Assembly (NCBI GenBank): GCA_028823105.1
Contig: JAPKCC010000003.1
Span: forward strand, 1 to 64,000
Reading direction: 5' to 3'
Source: Phycisphaerales bacterium
GTDB taxonomy: Bacteria; Planctomycetota; Phycisphaerae; Phycisphaerales; SM1A02
DNA: 64,000 nt
Both the position numbers and the translations under genes were made by a program. The notes under the pieces were generated by a model. That model was not told the DNA's origin and made no database searches. It saw only the letters and a program-made list of their open reading frames with translations. Shown here piece after piece: positions 1-9,908 of the stretch; position 1 is the first letter of the stretch; every line of letters starts with the position of its first letter.

Positions 1-236
1 TTCGACCGATTGACCAGTCGATTGTTCGCGAGCGGCCGGACGACGAGGAAACGAAAACCGAAATGCAGGATCCAGAGGAGCAGCAACAGGCCCACCGAGA
101 CCACGCCCACGTAGAGGAGCGGCGTGGTTTCGAGCGGCTTGAGCCACTCGCTCAACGTATCGGAGACGGCCTTGGAGGATTCGCCCACCACAACTTCGAC
201 CTTGCCCGGAATCGTCTTTGCGTCTTCGAATGTCAT
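1..236 (-). CDS. Hypothetical membrane protein, 3' end beyond window edge
   Basis: Reverse-strand ATG at 236 opens MTFEDAKTIPGKVEVVVGESSKAVSDTLSEWLKPLETTPLLYVGVVSVGLLLLLWILHFGFRFL..., with one hydrophobic helix and no stop before the window edge. Confidence 0.5.
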   Translation of the reverse strand, partial: MTFEDAKTIPGKVEVVVGESSKAVSDTLSEWLKPLETTPLLYVGVVSVGLLLLLWILHFGFRFLVVRPLANNRLVNRS

Positions 237-373
237 CGTTTTTCCTGGAGACCGACGTGAGCACCGTGAGAAGATATCGCCTTGACCATCACGGGGCCCG
301 CTCGGATCGCTCTGAAACGGGCGGATTCAGGAAGGACGGTCGACTCCCGCATGCCCATCTGTGCAAAGGGCCG

Positions 374-1978
374 CTACTGAAGTTCGTAGGACGCAGGCCA
401 CCAGTCGGGCCTTCCCAGACCGAACTTCGACCGAAGCACCGACTCCGTCGTCTCGATCGTCTCCATCACCCACCCCTGAATCGTGCTGGTGGCCTCTCCG
501 ACGCAGTACACCTCGCGTCCGGGGATCGGTTGTCGCGCCGCAGGAGCGATCTTCCAGGGCTCGACGCCCGGCCGCCACATGTTCCAGCCGTATCCGACCT
601 TGCCACCATCGAAGCTACGGAAGAGAATTTCCGAGGGCTTCGGGATGTCGATCCCGTGCATCTCTGCGAGCTGCTTCCGAATGGTGACCGCGGCCAAGCA
701 ATCACCGTCGGCCCGATGCCCCGTACTTGGGAGGAGCGGGCTCCAGAACCCCGAATCAAGAACGCCGGCGGCGTACGGGCTGAGCGACAGGCCACGCCCG
801 CTCGGATCGTCGAGATAGAAAACCTGCCGGATGGGAATATCCGTGATCGACCGACCCGATTTGATTCCCATCCCGTTCCACCACTGGTTCGGGAAGTTCA
901 CATAGATCTTGGTGGCGGGCACCGGAAGCATTTCTGATTCCATCGCCGTGAGGCCATTGGAACCACGAAGCGGGCACTGGTCAGGAAGATATTGATAGGC
1001 CGACATCGGGAGCGTGGTGACGACTTTCTTGGCCTTTCGAATCAATGTCTCACCGTCGGAAGTGCGGAAGGTGACGACCGTCAAATCGCCTTCAAATCGA
1101 AGGTCGTTCATCTCGTGACCGAAGTGGATATCCACACCCTGTTGACGCGCACGATCCGCCAGCTTCAACGGGACCTGCTGGTATCCACCTCGAACATGGC
1201 TGTAGCCATGCACAAAGAGATCGAGCATCGCCTCCTTCATGAAGACTGCGGCGTTGGTGTTCGGACGTCCGTAGCCCATCCCGGCGAAGAGCATGGCCGC
1301 TCCCTCGTGGCCCAGAATGTCGTTGAAGACCCATTCGTAGGGGAGATCGTGTAGCAGACGACCCCGATACCTGACACTGGCGACCGCTTCGCGCATCTCG
1401 TCCCGGGCCCAGGTCTCCTGACCCGTCGCAGTCTTCACGACGAATCGAAAAAGCTCGTGGAGCGTTTTTCCTCGCAGGTCTTCGCGAACTCGGTACCCGA
1501 ATTCCGGTGACGCGACGAGCTTCGAGGCCCGGGTCCGGATTCCCCGCAGGAAGTAAAGGTCCTGCGGGGTGGTCGCGGGATATGGATCGACGGTGAGTCC
1601 GAGCTCTGACACGAGGTTCAGGAGGGGCGTCTGGTTGTTCGCGATCCGCATGCCCCCGAGTTCGGCGACCTGCCGGGTCATTCCTTCGGGCTTGATCGAC
1701 CAGAGCCGACCTCCGATTCGATCACTGCGTTCATGAAGTTCGATCCGACTCCCTGGCGACTTCTGGGACAGTCGGCATGCCGCGTAGCAGCCGGAAACAC
1801 CCGCTCCGACGAGAAGTACATCAACGACCTCGGCATCCTCTCGGACGCCGCGTCGCATCCCCGCGGCAATCGCCGACGGAAGCACACTCATCGAGAGCGC
1901 ACCGGCGAGGAGCGAGCGTCGACTCCAATCCGTTCGAACGGGATCTGGTGCACCGGATGGGGAATCACTGTGGTTCAT
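374..1978 (-). CDS. FAD-dependent flavin monoamine oxidase-type oxidoreductase, Tat-exported
   Basis: Twin-arginine signal WSRRSLLAGALSMSVLPSAIAA; dinucleotide-binding VLLVGAGVSGCYAACRLSQ and ELHERSDRIGGRLWS; C-terminal YCVGEATS.IQGWVMETIETTESVL. Start set at MNHSDSP. Confidence 0.8.
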   Translation of the reverse strand: MNHSDSPSGAPDPVRTDWSRRSLLAGALSMSVLPSAIAAGMRRGVREDAEVVDVLLVGAGVSGCYAACRLSQKSPGSRIELHERSDRIGGRLWSIKPEGMTRQVAELGGMRIANNQTPLLNLVSELGLTVDPYPATTPQDLYFLRGIRTRASKLVASPEFGYRVREDLRGKTLHELFRFVVKTATGQETWARDEMREAVASVRYRGRLLHDLPYEWVFNDILGHEGAAMLFAGMGYGRPNTNAAVFMKEAMLDLFVHGYSHVRGGYQQVPLKLADRARQQGVDIHFGHEMNDLRFEGDLTVVTFRTSDGETLIRKAKKVVTTLPMSAYQYLPDQCPLRGSNGLTAMESEMLPVPATKIYVNFPNQWWNGMGIKSGRSITDIPIRQVFYLDDPSGRGLSLSPYAAGVLDSGFWSPLLPSTGHRADGDCLAAVTIRKQLAEMHGIDIPKPSEILFRSFDGGKVGYGWNMWRPGVEPWKIAPAARQPIPGREVYCVGEATSTIQGWVMETIETTESVLRSKFGLGRPDWWPASYELQ

Positions 1979-2181
1979 CGTCGACGTCTCCTGAAAATTG
2001 ATTCTGGACTTCAACGATACCGCGGCGGTGCCGCGAGAGAGGCTCTTCGCTCCGATCCCCTCTGAATAATATTCATACAACCCTCGTTCCCGGTCCTCTT
2101 GAGGCCCCGATGATCGAGCAGATGAGCCGAGCGCCCTGTGGTGCTTGGTCTGTGGTGAGGAAGGGACCGAACCTGTCCATC

Positions 2182-2217
2182 AGACGCATGACACGCATGA
2201 GACGCATGAGACGCAAT
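2182..2217. repeat. 9-bp tandem repeat, about 4 units of AGACGCATG
   Basis: agacgcatg acacgcatg agacgcatg agacgcaat. Confidence 0.9.
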
Positions 2218-2231
2218 CGCTTTAGAGGAGC

Positions 2232-2540
2232 ATGGGAGAGGCCACGCCACTGCACGGTATTCTGAGCCCCATGGGATTCCGATCCGTCATCCTCCGCTGG
2301 CTGCCCCGAAGACTCGCCGAGTCGATCGAGCTGGATTCGCGTCGATGGATCTTCGATTGCCCGCATTGCAACCAGACGTCGTCCATCTGGGACGTCGGTG
2401 GCGTCCGATGGAAAGCCGCTGGGAATCCGCGATGCCGCGTCCGCTGCCCCCTCTGCGGTGCGAAGTTGATCGCCCGGATTCGATGGGAGAATGACCAATG
2501 TCCATCGAGCGAAGAAGAGGCCTCCACGGATGATGCCTGA
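2232..2540 (+). CDS. Small zinc-ribbon protein
   Basis: 102 aa with two CxxC pairs (CPHC...CPLC). Confidence 0.55.
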   Translation: MGEATPLHGILSPMGFRSVILRWLPRRLAESIELDSRRWIFDCPHCNQTSSIWDVGGVRWKAAGNPRCRVRCPLCGAKLIARIRWENDQCPSSEEEASTDDA

Positions 2541-2543
2541 TTC

Positions 2544-5500
2544 TCAGTCGCCATCGAGCTCGTCCTTGGAAGCCGACGCCTCGTCGATCGACCCGACGAC
2601 CTTCTCCGCCTGCGGGCGCAGTCTTCGCAGGAGCACCGTGGCGAGATTTCCCGGCTCGAGGAACGCTTCGGGAGGCCGGAAGTAGACCTCGACCTCGGTC
2701 CCCTCGGTCGCTTCGATCGCGCCGCCAGCACCATCCGGCGCAATCATCCGGACCGTGCCCTGAACGCCGTCGAGTGCCTCCTGAAGTTTGCCGGGAGAGG
2801 TCGTCCGGAAGATGACGTCTCGATCCTTGACGAAGAGCGTCACCACCCCCAGCAGGGCGGCCGCGAGCCTGATCTCTGCCAGGTCGACGAGTCGTCGGGT
2901 CGCGCTCGGAGGGTCGCCGTACGCACTCTCAAGATCACGAACGGCGCCATCGAGGTCCTCGAAACGGTCCGCCTCACCAATTCGTCGGTATGCATCGATC
3001 CGTCGCTGATCGTTCGGGATATATCCCTTGGGAATCCAACCCTCGAGCCCGATCTCGATCGTGGTGTCCCCGGCCACGACCCGCCGCTCCCGCTTGATGT
3101 TCCGCACCGCCTCCTCGAGCAGTCGACAGTACATGTCGTAACCGACCGACGCAATGTGCCCGCTCTGTTCCGAACCGAGCAGGTTGCCGGCTCCCCGGAT
3201 CTCGAGGTCACGCATTGCGATCCGGAACCCCGCCCCAAGCATTGAGTAATCCTCGATCGCCTTCAATCGCCGAAGCGCGTCCTCGGTCATCCGGCGTTCT
3301 TCGGGGAGAAGAAGGTAGCAATAGGCACGGTGGCGACTCCGACCGACCCGACCTCTGAGTTGATGAAGTTGCGCCAGTCCGAACCGGTGGGCGTCATGCA
3401 CGAACATGGTGTTCGCGGTCGGAATGTCCATGCCGCTCTCGATAATCGTGGTGCTCACCAGGATGTCCGCCTCACGCCGGATAAAGGTGAGCATCACCTT
3501 CTCCAGGTCGCCATCGGACATTTGACCGTGACCGATGACGACCCGAGCGTCCGGGGCGAGTTTCTGGACCTCGTCGGCGAACGACTCGATGTCGTGCACG
3601 CGGTTGTGCACAAAGAAGATCTGCCCTTCTCGCGCGAGTTCCCGTCGGATGGCCTGCGCCAGGCGACGATCGTTCCACGGAATGACCTCGGTGACGATGG
3701 CCCGTCGATCGAGCGGTGGCGTGGTGAGGCTCGAAATGTCCCGCAAACCCAGCATCGCCATGTGCAGCGTCCGAGGGATCGGGGTGGCGCTGAGCGTCAT
3801 CACATCCGCGACGGTTCGGGCGGCCAGCAGTCGCTGCTTGTGTTCGACGCCGAATCGCTGCTCTTCGTCGATCACGATCAACCCGAGGTCCTTGAACCAC
3901 ACGTCCTTGGACAGAATGCGGTGGGTGCCGATCACGATGTCGACGCGACCTTCCTTCAAGTCCAGAAGGATCTTCTTTTCTTCTGCACCCGACTTGAAGC
4001 GGCTGATCGACTCGATCCGGAACGGATACGCCTTGAAACGGCTTCGAAAGGTCCGCTCGTGCTGCTCCGCGAGGACCGTGGTGGGCACGAGCACCGCGAC
4101 CTGCCGACCGGATTCCACCGCTTTGAATGCGGCGCGGATCGCGATCTCTGTTTTTCCGAATCCGACGTCTCCGCAGATCAGACGGTCCATCGGCATGCTC
4201 GAGGCCATGTCACGTTTCACCGCCGCGATCGCGGTCACCTGATCCTCGGTCTCTTCGTACGGGAACGCCGCCTCGAACTCACGCTGCCAAGTCGTGTCGG
4301 CTGGAAAGCGGATCCCGGGGGTCGCCGATCGAGCCGCCTGCACGCGGAGCATCTCGTCGGCAAGCCCGCGTACCGCCTCCTCGACCTGCGCCTTCTGCCG
4401 TTTCCATCGTTTGCCGCCGAGCAGCGAAAGCTTGGGGTTTGTCGAACTCCCCGCCCCGATGTACTTCTGAACCAGTTCGATGCGACTGAGCGGCAGGTGC
4501 AGATGCGATCGCCCGTCGAATTCGAGCGTGATCACTTCCTGATCGGGTCCGCCGTCCTTCGGAAGTGAACCGAGACCCACGAATCGCGCGATGCCGTGAT
4601 CACGATGCACCACCAGATCGCCCGGATCGAATCGAAGAAAATCCTGCCGGGCAGCCCCCGTCCTAATCCGGTTCCCCCGCCTCCGCACACCCCAGCGATT
4701 GAGCATCTCATGAAACGGCACGACTGCGAATCCACGTTCACCATCCACTTCGGAGGCCCAGGCGAATCCTCGATGGACATGACGCCGCTCCACTCGGACC
4801 CGGTCCGCGTTCGGGGCGTCGTCCTTTCGTCGACGTTCGAGAATCTCTTCCGCTCGCTCATGTTCCCCCGTCGTGGAACAAGCCAGCGCCACATCGAATT
4901 CCGCGGCGAACTCAAGAAGTTCGTCGACCGCTCCAGCGATCTCCTCCGGAAACGGCGGAAGCGACGATGTCCCGAGACCAATCATCCGATCTGCCGCGTT
5001 GCTGGCGGAGAACTCATTGACGTCCAGAAGGCACCGAGCGTGCTCCCGCAACGCCTTCATGGTGGCCGGCGGCCCTTCGACGCCCCCGGAATCTCGCACT
5101 CGCTCCCAGTACCCTCGTCCCTGCTCGATGATCTCCCCGAGTTCGGCGAGGACGACGGTGGTGGTCTTGGGGAGAAAACCGACGAAGGGCACTGTGTCGG
5201 CACCGAGGAGACCTTCGGTCCGGCCGATCAGTTCGACTTCAGAAACCCTCCGATCGATCGCCTGGGATCCGGGATCGATCTCGTGAATACGCTCGATCTC
5301 GTCACCGAAGAGGTCGACCCGGACCGGCATGCCGCCGCCAAGTGGAAACAGATCGATCAAGCCACCACGGACCGCGAACTCCCCCGGCGTCTCGACCGCA
5401 TCGGTCCGCGCCCAGCCCGCGTTGGTCAACCACCCCGCGAATTCTGTCAGATCGAGGGTTCCGCCCTCGCGCACCACCCGGAGCCGCTCACCCAGGTCCA

Positions 5501-5918
5501 CCGCCACCGGAACGCCCTGCATCAGCCCAGGAAACGGTGCGACAATCACGGCCGGGAGTTCACCGTCGATGGCCCGTCTCAGAAGTCCCAGGCGCGCCGC
5601 AACGAGATCGAGTGAGGGGTTGCTCTCACCCGGCATCACTTCGAGGGCCGGGAATGACGCGGCCTCGATTCCAAGATCTGTGAGTTCATCGACCGCCTCG
5701 TCGGCATCGTCCAGATGAGGGACGACCAAGAGGACAAGACCGGGTGCGTCTCGCGCGAGCAGTCCGGCAATCAGAATCGTGCTGCTGCCTGACGCACCTC
5801 GCGCGGAGACATCACCGCCGAGGGCGACGAGTTCCGTCAACGAGATGATGGACGGGGCTGCGGCGAGACGATCGAGCCACCACGATGACGTGACTGTGGA
5901 TTTTTCGTCAGCGGTCAT
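2544..5918 (-). CDS. mfd: Transcription-repair coupling factor Mfd
   Basis: RNAP-interacting segment (DLVVHRDHGIARFVGL), helicase motifs GDVGFGKTEIAIRAAFK, DEEQRFGVEHKQRL, TLSATPIPRTLHMAMLGLRDIS and QLRGRVGRS. Start set at MTADEKSTV (5918), not the ORF-track start. Confidence 0.96.
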   Translation of the reverse strand: MTADEKSTVTSSWWLDRLAAAPSIISLTELVALGGDVSARGASGSSTILIAGLLARDAPGLVLLVVPHLDDADEAVDELTDLGIEAASFPALEVMPGESNPSLDLVAARLGLLRRAIDGELPAVIVAPFPGLMQGVPVAVDLGERLRVVREGGTLDLTEFAGWLTNAGWARTDAVETPGEFAVRGGLIDLFPLGGGMPVRVDLFGDEIERIHEIDPGSQAIDRRVSEVELIGRTEGLLGADTVPFVGFLPKTTTVVLAELGEIIEQGRGYWERVRDSGGVEGPPATMKALREHARCLLDVNEFSASNAADRMIGLGTSSLPPFPEEIAGAVDELLEFAAEFDVALACSTTGEHERAEEILERRRKDDAPNADRVRVERRHVHRGFAWASEVDGERGFAVVPFHEMLNRWGVRRRGNRIRTGAARQDFLRFDPGDLVVHRDHGIARFVGLGSLPKDGGPDQEVITLEFDGRSHLHLPLSRIELVQKYIGAGSSTNPKLSLLGGKRWKRQKAQVEEAVRGLADEMLRVQAARSATPGIRFPADTTWQREFEAAFPYEETEDQVTAIAAVKRDMASSMPMDRLICGDVGFGKTEIAIRAAFKAVESGRQVAVLVPTTVLAEQHERTFRSRFKAYPFRIESISRFKSGAEEKKILLDLKEGRVDIVIGTHRILSKDVWFKDLGLIVIDEEQRFGVEHKQRLLAARTVADVMTLSATPIPRTLHMAMLGLRDISSLTTPPLDRRAIVTEVIPWNDRRLAQAIRRELAREGQIFFVHNRVHDIESFADEVQKLAPDARVVIGHGQMSDGDLEKVMLTFIRREADILVSTTIIESGMDIPTANTMFVHDAHRFGLAQLHQLRGRVGRSRHRAYCYLLLPEERRMTEDALRRLKAIEDYSMLGAGFRIAMRDLEIRGAGNLLGSEQSGHIASVGYDMYCRLLEEAVRNIKRERRVVAGDTTIEIGLEGWIPKGYIPNDQRRIDAYRRIGEADRFEDLDGAVRDLESAYGDPPSATRRLVDLAEIRLAAALLGVVTLFVKDRDVIFRTTSPGKLQEALDGVQGTVRMIAPDGAGGAIEATEGTEVEVYFRPPEAFLEPGNLATVLLRRLRPQAEKVVGSIDEASASKDELDGD

Positions 5919-6337
5919 GGAATCGACGTTCCCCGGATCACGCCGGAGCGCCCCGACAAGGCCGGGTGAACCAGAAACGGTGCTGCTCGACGAGCCGCGA
6001 TCGGACCGATTCCTGAAACTGCCTGAAGATCCCAGGTTCGATGCCGGTCCTCCGGGGCGCCGACGGTCGATACATCGAACCCCCCCCGGGAGCGATGTCG
6101 TTCGAGTCGACGGGCCATGGCGGGACCGATCCCGGGCACCAGCGTCCATTCCGCGGCGAGCGCGTTCGCCGGATCGATTCGATAGGTCGGCCAGGGTGAT
6201 GCCACCGCCATCGAGACCCGATCGAGTTCTTGTGGCGCGTCTAGGACCGTCATCGCGAGCATCGCCAGCCCGACGAAGGACATGAATCGAATGGCCGGGA
6301 TGGGGTCGGTCGCGGAAGGTGCGACGGACTCAACCAT
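5915..6337 (-). CDS. ComEA-like helix-hairpin-helix protein
   Basis: N-terminal hydrophobic segment, then two HhH motifs (LVPGIGPAMARRLERHR, AVSGIGPIAARRAAPFL). Start at MVESVAPS. Confidence 0.65.
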   Translation of the reverse strand: MVESVAPSATDPIPAIRFMSFVGLAMLAMTVLDAPQELDRVSMAVASPWPTYRIDPANALAAEWTLVPGIGPAMARRLERHRSRGGFDVSTVGAPEDRHRTWDLQAVSGIGPIAARRAAPFLVHPALSGRSGVIRGTSIP

Positions 6338-8180
6338 CCGACGCGTCCGACGCGTCCGACGCGTTCGACCCATCCGAAACATCCGATTCCTTCGACTTGT
6401 GCGACCCGTGCAACTCGTGGCCCTCGTGCGGCCTGGCCGGTGCGTGCCCACCGGGCGGAACCCACGGGCCCAGTGGACGTCGGAGACGGCGTCGCATCGA
6501 CACCAGTCGTTCATACGCCGGCCGTGGCGTCCCGTCTTCTTCAACGATGCCGAAGCCGGCTTCCCCGCCGGGATCTGGCGTGGCGTTGTCAGTGTGGGCC
6601 GACCAGCAGATCGCCTCGACATAGGGCTTGGAGAGCGCCATTGGGATGACCTTCGCCGCCCACGATGCCTGACGGTCCGGCGTCCACGCCTCACCCCAGT
6701 TTCCCGCGCCGACGCCGAGATTCCGGCACGGTGCACCGCATGCGGACAGCAGGAGTGGATGTTCGTCGCCGAAGAATCGATCGAGCGTGTCGCTCAGCGT
6801 CATCAGGTCCCGGCTCCGAGTGCCGGGCTCCGTTCCCCCCACGATCAGTCTCGCGCCGATACTGTCGAACCGGAGCCCTTCGGCGCCGAGGCGCTCGAGG
6901 AACTCGAAGGCGCCGATCGATCCGTTGACCCGCGCCGTGGTGTCACCGAAGAGATCATGCACTTCGATCATGCGTCGGGCCGTCTTCTTGTGCCGTCGGA
7001 TCAGCAGTTCGGCGGTGCGAGTCGCGTCGATGACTTCGCTGATCGGCCGCGGACCGCCACGACAGAGGTGCATGCCCGCGCTGATCTTCCACATGCCGAC
7101 GTGCTTGACGTACCGAGCCACCACCTGTTCGAGATAGTCGTAGAGCGGATCTCGAAGCGAGGCGTAGTCGAAGCGGTACACCTCCGCCCAGTCCGGGAGG
7201 GCGCCCGGAGAGAAGTCCACGATCGGGCCCGCGATGGTCGGCTTGCCGTTTTCCTGCGCCCAGGTCATCCACCGATCGCTGGTCGAGAAGTCGTACTTGC
7301 CTCGCTTGGACTCGATATCACGCCATCTCATCGGAACCGTGATGAGATCGAAGGCTTCGAGGGTCGGCCCGATCTTCTTCGGGTCCGTCCGGGGGTCGAT
7401 GATGGTTCCGAGGGTGGTCGATGAGGCCGTCTTCCGCCCGTACCGACGGTGGAGCAAGATGTCGGCGTGGGCCATGGCCAGTTCATCGGTCGCCTGCATC
7501 CCAAGGTCGATGGCCACCGCCGCCAGCAGTCCTTCGGCATTGAGATCCGGTGCCACCAGCGCGTCCGTGAAGGCGTCTCGAGCACGTTCGAAATGCTCCG
7601 CCGCAGACGGTGCAAGGCCCGGGTTGAACATAAGCCAGTCTTCGCACTTCTGAATGTAGGTCTTCACCCGGTGCCGAGCGAGCTCGAGGGCGAGGTCGTA
7701 GGGCTTCTCACGGGGGCGGAGCAGGCAGGTCTGGAGAATCAGATTCCCCGCCCGGCCGACGTCCGCCTGGATTCTGAAGGCGGCATCGGGCAATTCCTTG
7801 GTCCGGACGTGAAACGTCCCGCCATGCTCTTCCGGCTGGAAACGGATCTCCGCCCTCATGCTGGCATCGCTGGGGCCGAGCATCCGGGCGCCGATCGGTG
7901 GCCGACCCACGCGGATTCCCGTCCGCTCATCAAGCTTGAATCGGAATTCCGCCACGACAACTCCATCTGCTGGGGCCGGATTGCCACCGTCGAGAAAGTG
8001 TACCGGGCTGGTGGATGCCAGATCGAGAATCCGGCCGATCTGCCGCCTTGAATTCTGGAGAACTTCTGACGCCGGAGGGCTTTTCCTCGTGTGGGGTGGC
8101 TGTCCCACCCGATCCGAAGCCCGCTCCCGCTCAGGGATGCGCGGAATCGGGGAATCGCGCGTCAAGTCTTTACCGAACAC
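6330..8180 (-). CDS. Glycoside hydrolase family 10 (endo-1,4-beta-xylanase)-like protein with Ser/Asp-repeat tail
   Basis: TIM-barrel-like segments with GH10 character (ITVPMRWRDIESKRGKYDFSTSDRWMTWAQENGKPTIAGPIV, IEVHDLFGDTTARVNGSIGAFEFLERLGAEGLRFDSIGAR). Tail SDVSDGSNASDASDASDG. True start uncertain. Confidence 0.6.
   Translation of the reverse strand: MFGKDLTRDSPIPRIPERERASDRVGQPPHTRKSPPASEVLQNSRRQIGRILDLASTSPVHFLDGGNPAPADGVVVAEFRFKLDERTGIRVGRPPIGARMLGPSDASMRAEIRFQPEEHGGTFHVRTKELPDAAFRIQADVGRAGNLILQTCLLRPREKPYDLALELARHRVKTYIQKCEDWLMFNPGLAPSAAEHFERARDAFTDALVAPDLNAEGLLAAVAIDLGMQATDELAMAHADILLHRRYGRKTASSTTLGTIIDPRTDPKKIGPTLEAFDLITVPMRWRDIESKRGKYDFSTSDRWMTWAQENGKPTIAGPIVDFSPGALPDWAEVYRFDYASLRDPLYDYLEQVVARYVKHVGMWKISAGMHLCRGGPRPISEVIDATRTAELLIRRHKKTARRMIEVHDLFGDTTARVNGSIGAFEFLERLGAEGLRFDSIGARLIVGGTEPGTRSRDLMTLSDTLDRFFGDEHPLLLSACGAPCRNLGVGAGNWGEAWTPDRQASWAAKVIPMALSKPYVEAICWSAHTDNATPDPGGEAGFGIVEEDGTPRPAYERLVSMRRRLRRPLGPWVPPGGHAPARPHEGHELHGSHKSKESDVSDGSNASDASDASDG
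6336..6398. repeat. Degenerate 9-bp tandem repeat, about 7 units (GTCCGACGC-like)
   Basis: atccgacgc gtccgacgc gtccgacgc gttcgaccc atccgaaac atccgattc ...; encodes the Ser/Asp tail of the GH10-like protein. Confidence 0.85.
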
Positions 8181-8204
8181 CTTCTCAGGACCTAGAATTC
8201 AACC

Positions 8205-9152
8205 ATGACCGAGGCCACCGCCGCTGTATTTGAAACCGACCTCTCCCTGCCGGATCGACGGCAGGGCAAGGTGCGTGATGTCTACCGGGTCCCGGTCGCT
8301 ACCGGCCCCGATCAGGTCTTGATCGTCGCCACCGATCGCCTGAGCGCCTATGACGTCGTGATGCCGACTCCGATTCCCGGAAAGGGTCGACTCCTGACCG
8401 AGACCAGCCTCGGCTGGTTTCACTTCATCCGCGATCTCGAACTGGTCGGCGATCATCTCATTTCGACCGAACCCGCGGATGTCCCCGGACTCACCGCGAA
8501 CGAACGATCCATGCTGGATGGTCGAATGATGTTGTGCCGAGCCGTCGAAGTCGTCCCAATTGAATGCGTCGCCCGCGGCTACCTCGCGGGGAGCGGTTGG
8601 AACGAATACCAGCACGACGGTTCGGTCTGCGGGATCCAACTACCCGAAGGGCTGCACCGCAGCGGTCGTCTCCCCCATCCGATCTTCACGCCGGCCACGA
8701 AGGCGACCGAAGGACACGACGAGAACATCGACTTCGAACGGGCCTGCGAAATCGCCGGCGAGCCTCTGATGGACCGCCTTCGAGATCTCACCATCACGAT
8801 CTACGATGCGGCCGCCGACTATTCCGCAGCGCGAGGCCTCATTCTCGCGGACACCAAGTTCGAGTTCGGACACGCCATCGACTTCGACGGCGAGCCGAAC
8901 GGCGAGCTGCTGATCTGCGACGAAGTCCTCACGTCGGATTCCAGTCGGTACTGGCCCGCCGAAGACTACGAGTCGGGTCGCGAGCAGGATTCCTTCGACA
9001 AGCAGTTCGTTCGGAACTACCTGCTCGAGCTCGTCGATCGCGGCGAGTGGAAGAAGGAACCGCCAGGCCCGGAGCTTCCCCCGAAAATCGTCGAGCGGAC
9101 CATGGAACGGTACCGCGAGGCTGCCCAAAGATTGTTCGAACAGACGCTCTGA
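8205..9152 (+). CDS. purC: Phosphoribosylaminoimidazole-succinocarboxamide synthase (SAICAR synthetase)
   Basis: RQGKVRDVYRV, ATDRLSAYDVVMPTPIPGKG, VVPIECVARGYLAGSGWNEYQ, ADTKFEFG and DEVLTSDSSRYWPAEDYESG motifs. Confidence 0.96.
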   Translation: MTEATAAVFETDLSLPDRRQGKVRDVYRVPVATGPDQVLIVATDRLSAYDVVMPTPIPGKGRLLTETSLGWFHFIRDLELVGDHLISTEPADVPGLTANERSMLDGRMMLCRAVEVVPIECVARGYLAGSGWNEYQHDGSVCGIQLPEGLHRSGRLPHPIFTPATKATEGHDENIDFERACEIAGEPLMDRLRDLTITIYDAAADYSAARGLILADTKFEFGHAIDFDGEPNGELLICDEVLTSDSSRYWPAEDYESGREQDSFDKQFVRNYLLELVDRGEWKKEPPGPELPPKIVERTMERYREAAQRLFEQTL

Positions 9153-9238
9153 ACGACCGGTGGCCCAAACTCCCCGCGAGCGGCGGGACGAGGCGACATG
9201 TCCTCATGTTCACATGTTCATCTGTCCATCAAGAAGAA

Positions 9239-9273
9239 CGCCCCGCCCGGTTTTCCCGGGCGAGGCGATTTTT
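9239..9273 (+). terminator. Intrinsic terminator downstream of purC
   Basis: CGCCCCGCCCGG-TTTTC-CCGGGCGAGGCG followed by ATTTTT. Confidence 0.8.
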
Positions 9274-9809
9274 GATCACCGAAGTCGTGAAAGGCACTCC
9301 CTGGAAGGGGTCAAGGTCATGATCATCATGATCATCACTTCTGCGGTTGAAAATTCACTTGGCACCGGAATCTTCGAATCGACGACCCTTCATCGCTCCT
9401 AATCAACCATCGAGCATCAACGAACGATCACTACGCTCGACTCCATAAGAAAAATCAGACGTTCGCCATTCGCGTATTCGGATGGACACGCCGATTCACC
9501 GCACCGAGAACGAACACACCCACCCGGCGTGAAGCCGGATGGGCGCACTCTTTGATACCCATTCGTTCGAAGTCAATCTCTCTCGATAATGACGTCTTAC
9601 GAACCGTATCTCGTGGATTGGCGCACACCCGCTGATCCGAGAAGTAGACCAGCGAGCGGGCTTCTCAACTTCACATGCGGGAAGACCGATCGCTCGTCGT
9701 CAAACCTCTCTTTTTTTCAAAAATGGCGTTCGCGAGTCACCAAGTGCTGGACATTTTGAAGACACGTGCGCACCCGAGAGGCGTCCTCTTTGATTGTTCC
9801 GCCACAAAC

Positions 9810-9837
9810 CGCCACCCGCGCGCACGAGCGGGTGGCG
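9810..9837 (-). terminator. Hairpin, probable terminator for the 9909-12104 gene
   Basis: Perfect 10-bp arms CGCCACCCGC...GCGGGTGGCG; only a weak T-run on the minus strand. Confidence 0.45.
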
Positions 9838-9908
9838 TCACGAGCCAACCCCACGGCGCCGATGCTTCAATCGACAAGGCGCTCCGCACACCAACCCGAA
9901 CGCGAGGG

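Noticed and set aside
3330-4568. 412-aa plus-strand ORF inside mfd
   Set aside because: Antisense shadow ORF from high-GC codon usage; no recognisable domain, while mfd on the other strand is unambiguous.
9519-9543. Hairpin CCCACCCGGC-GTGAA-GCCGGATGGG in the purC downstream intergenic region
   Set aside because: One mismatch and no T-tract; insufficient evidence for a terminator or RNA gene.
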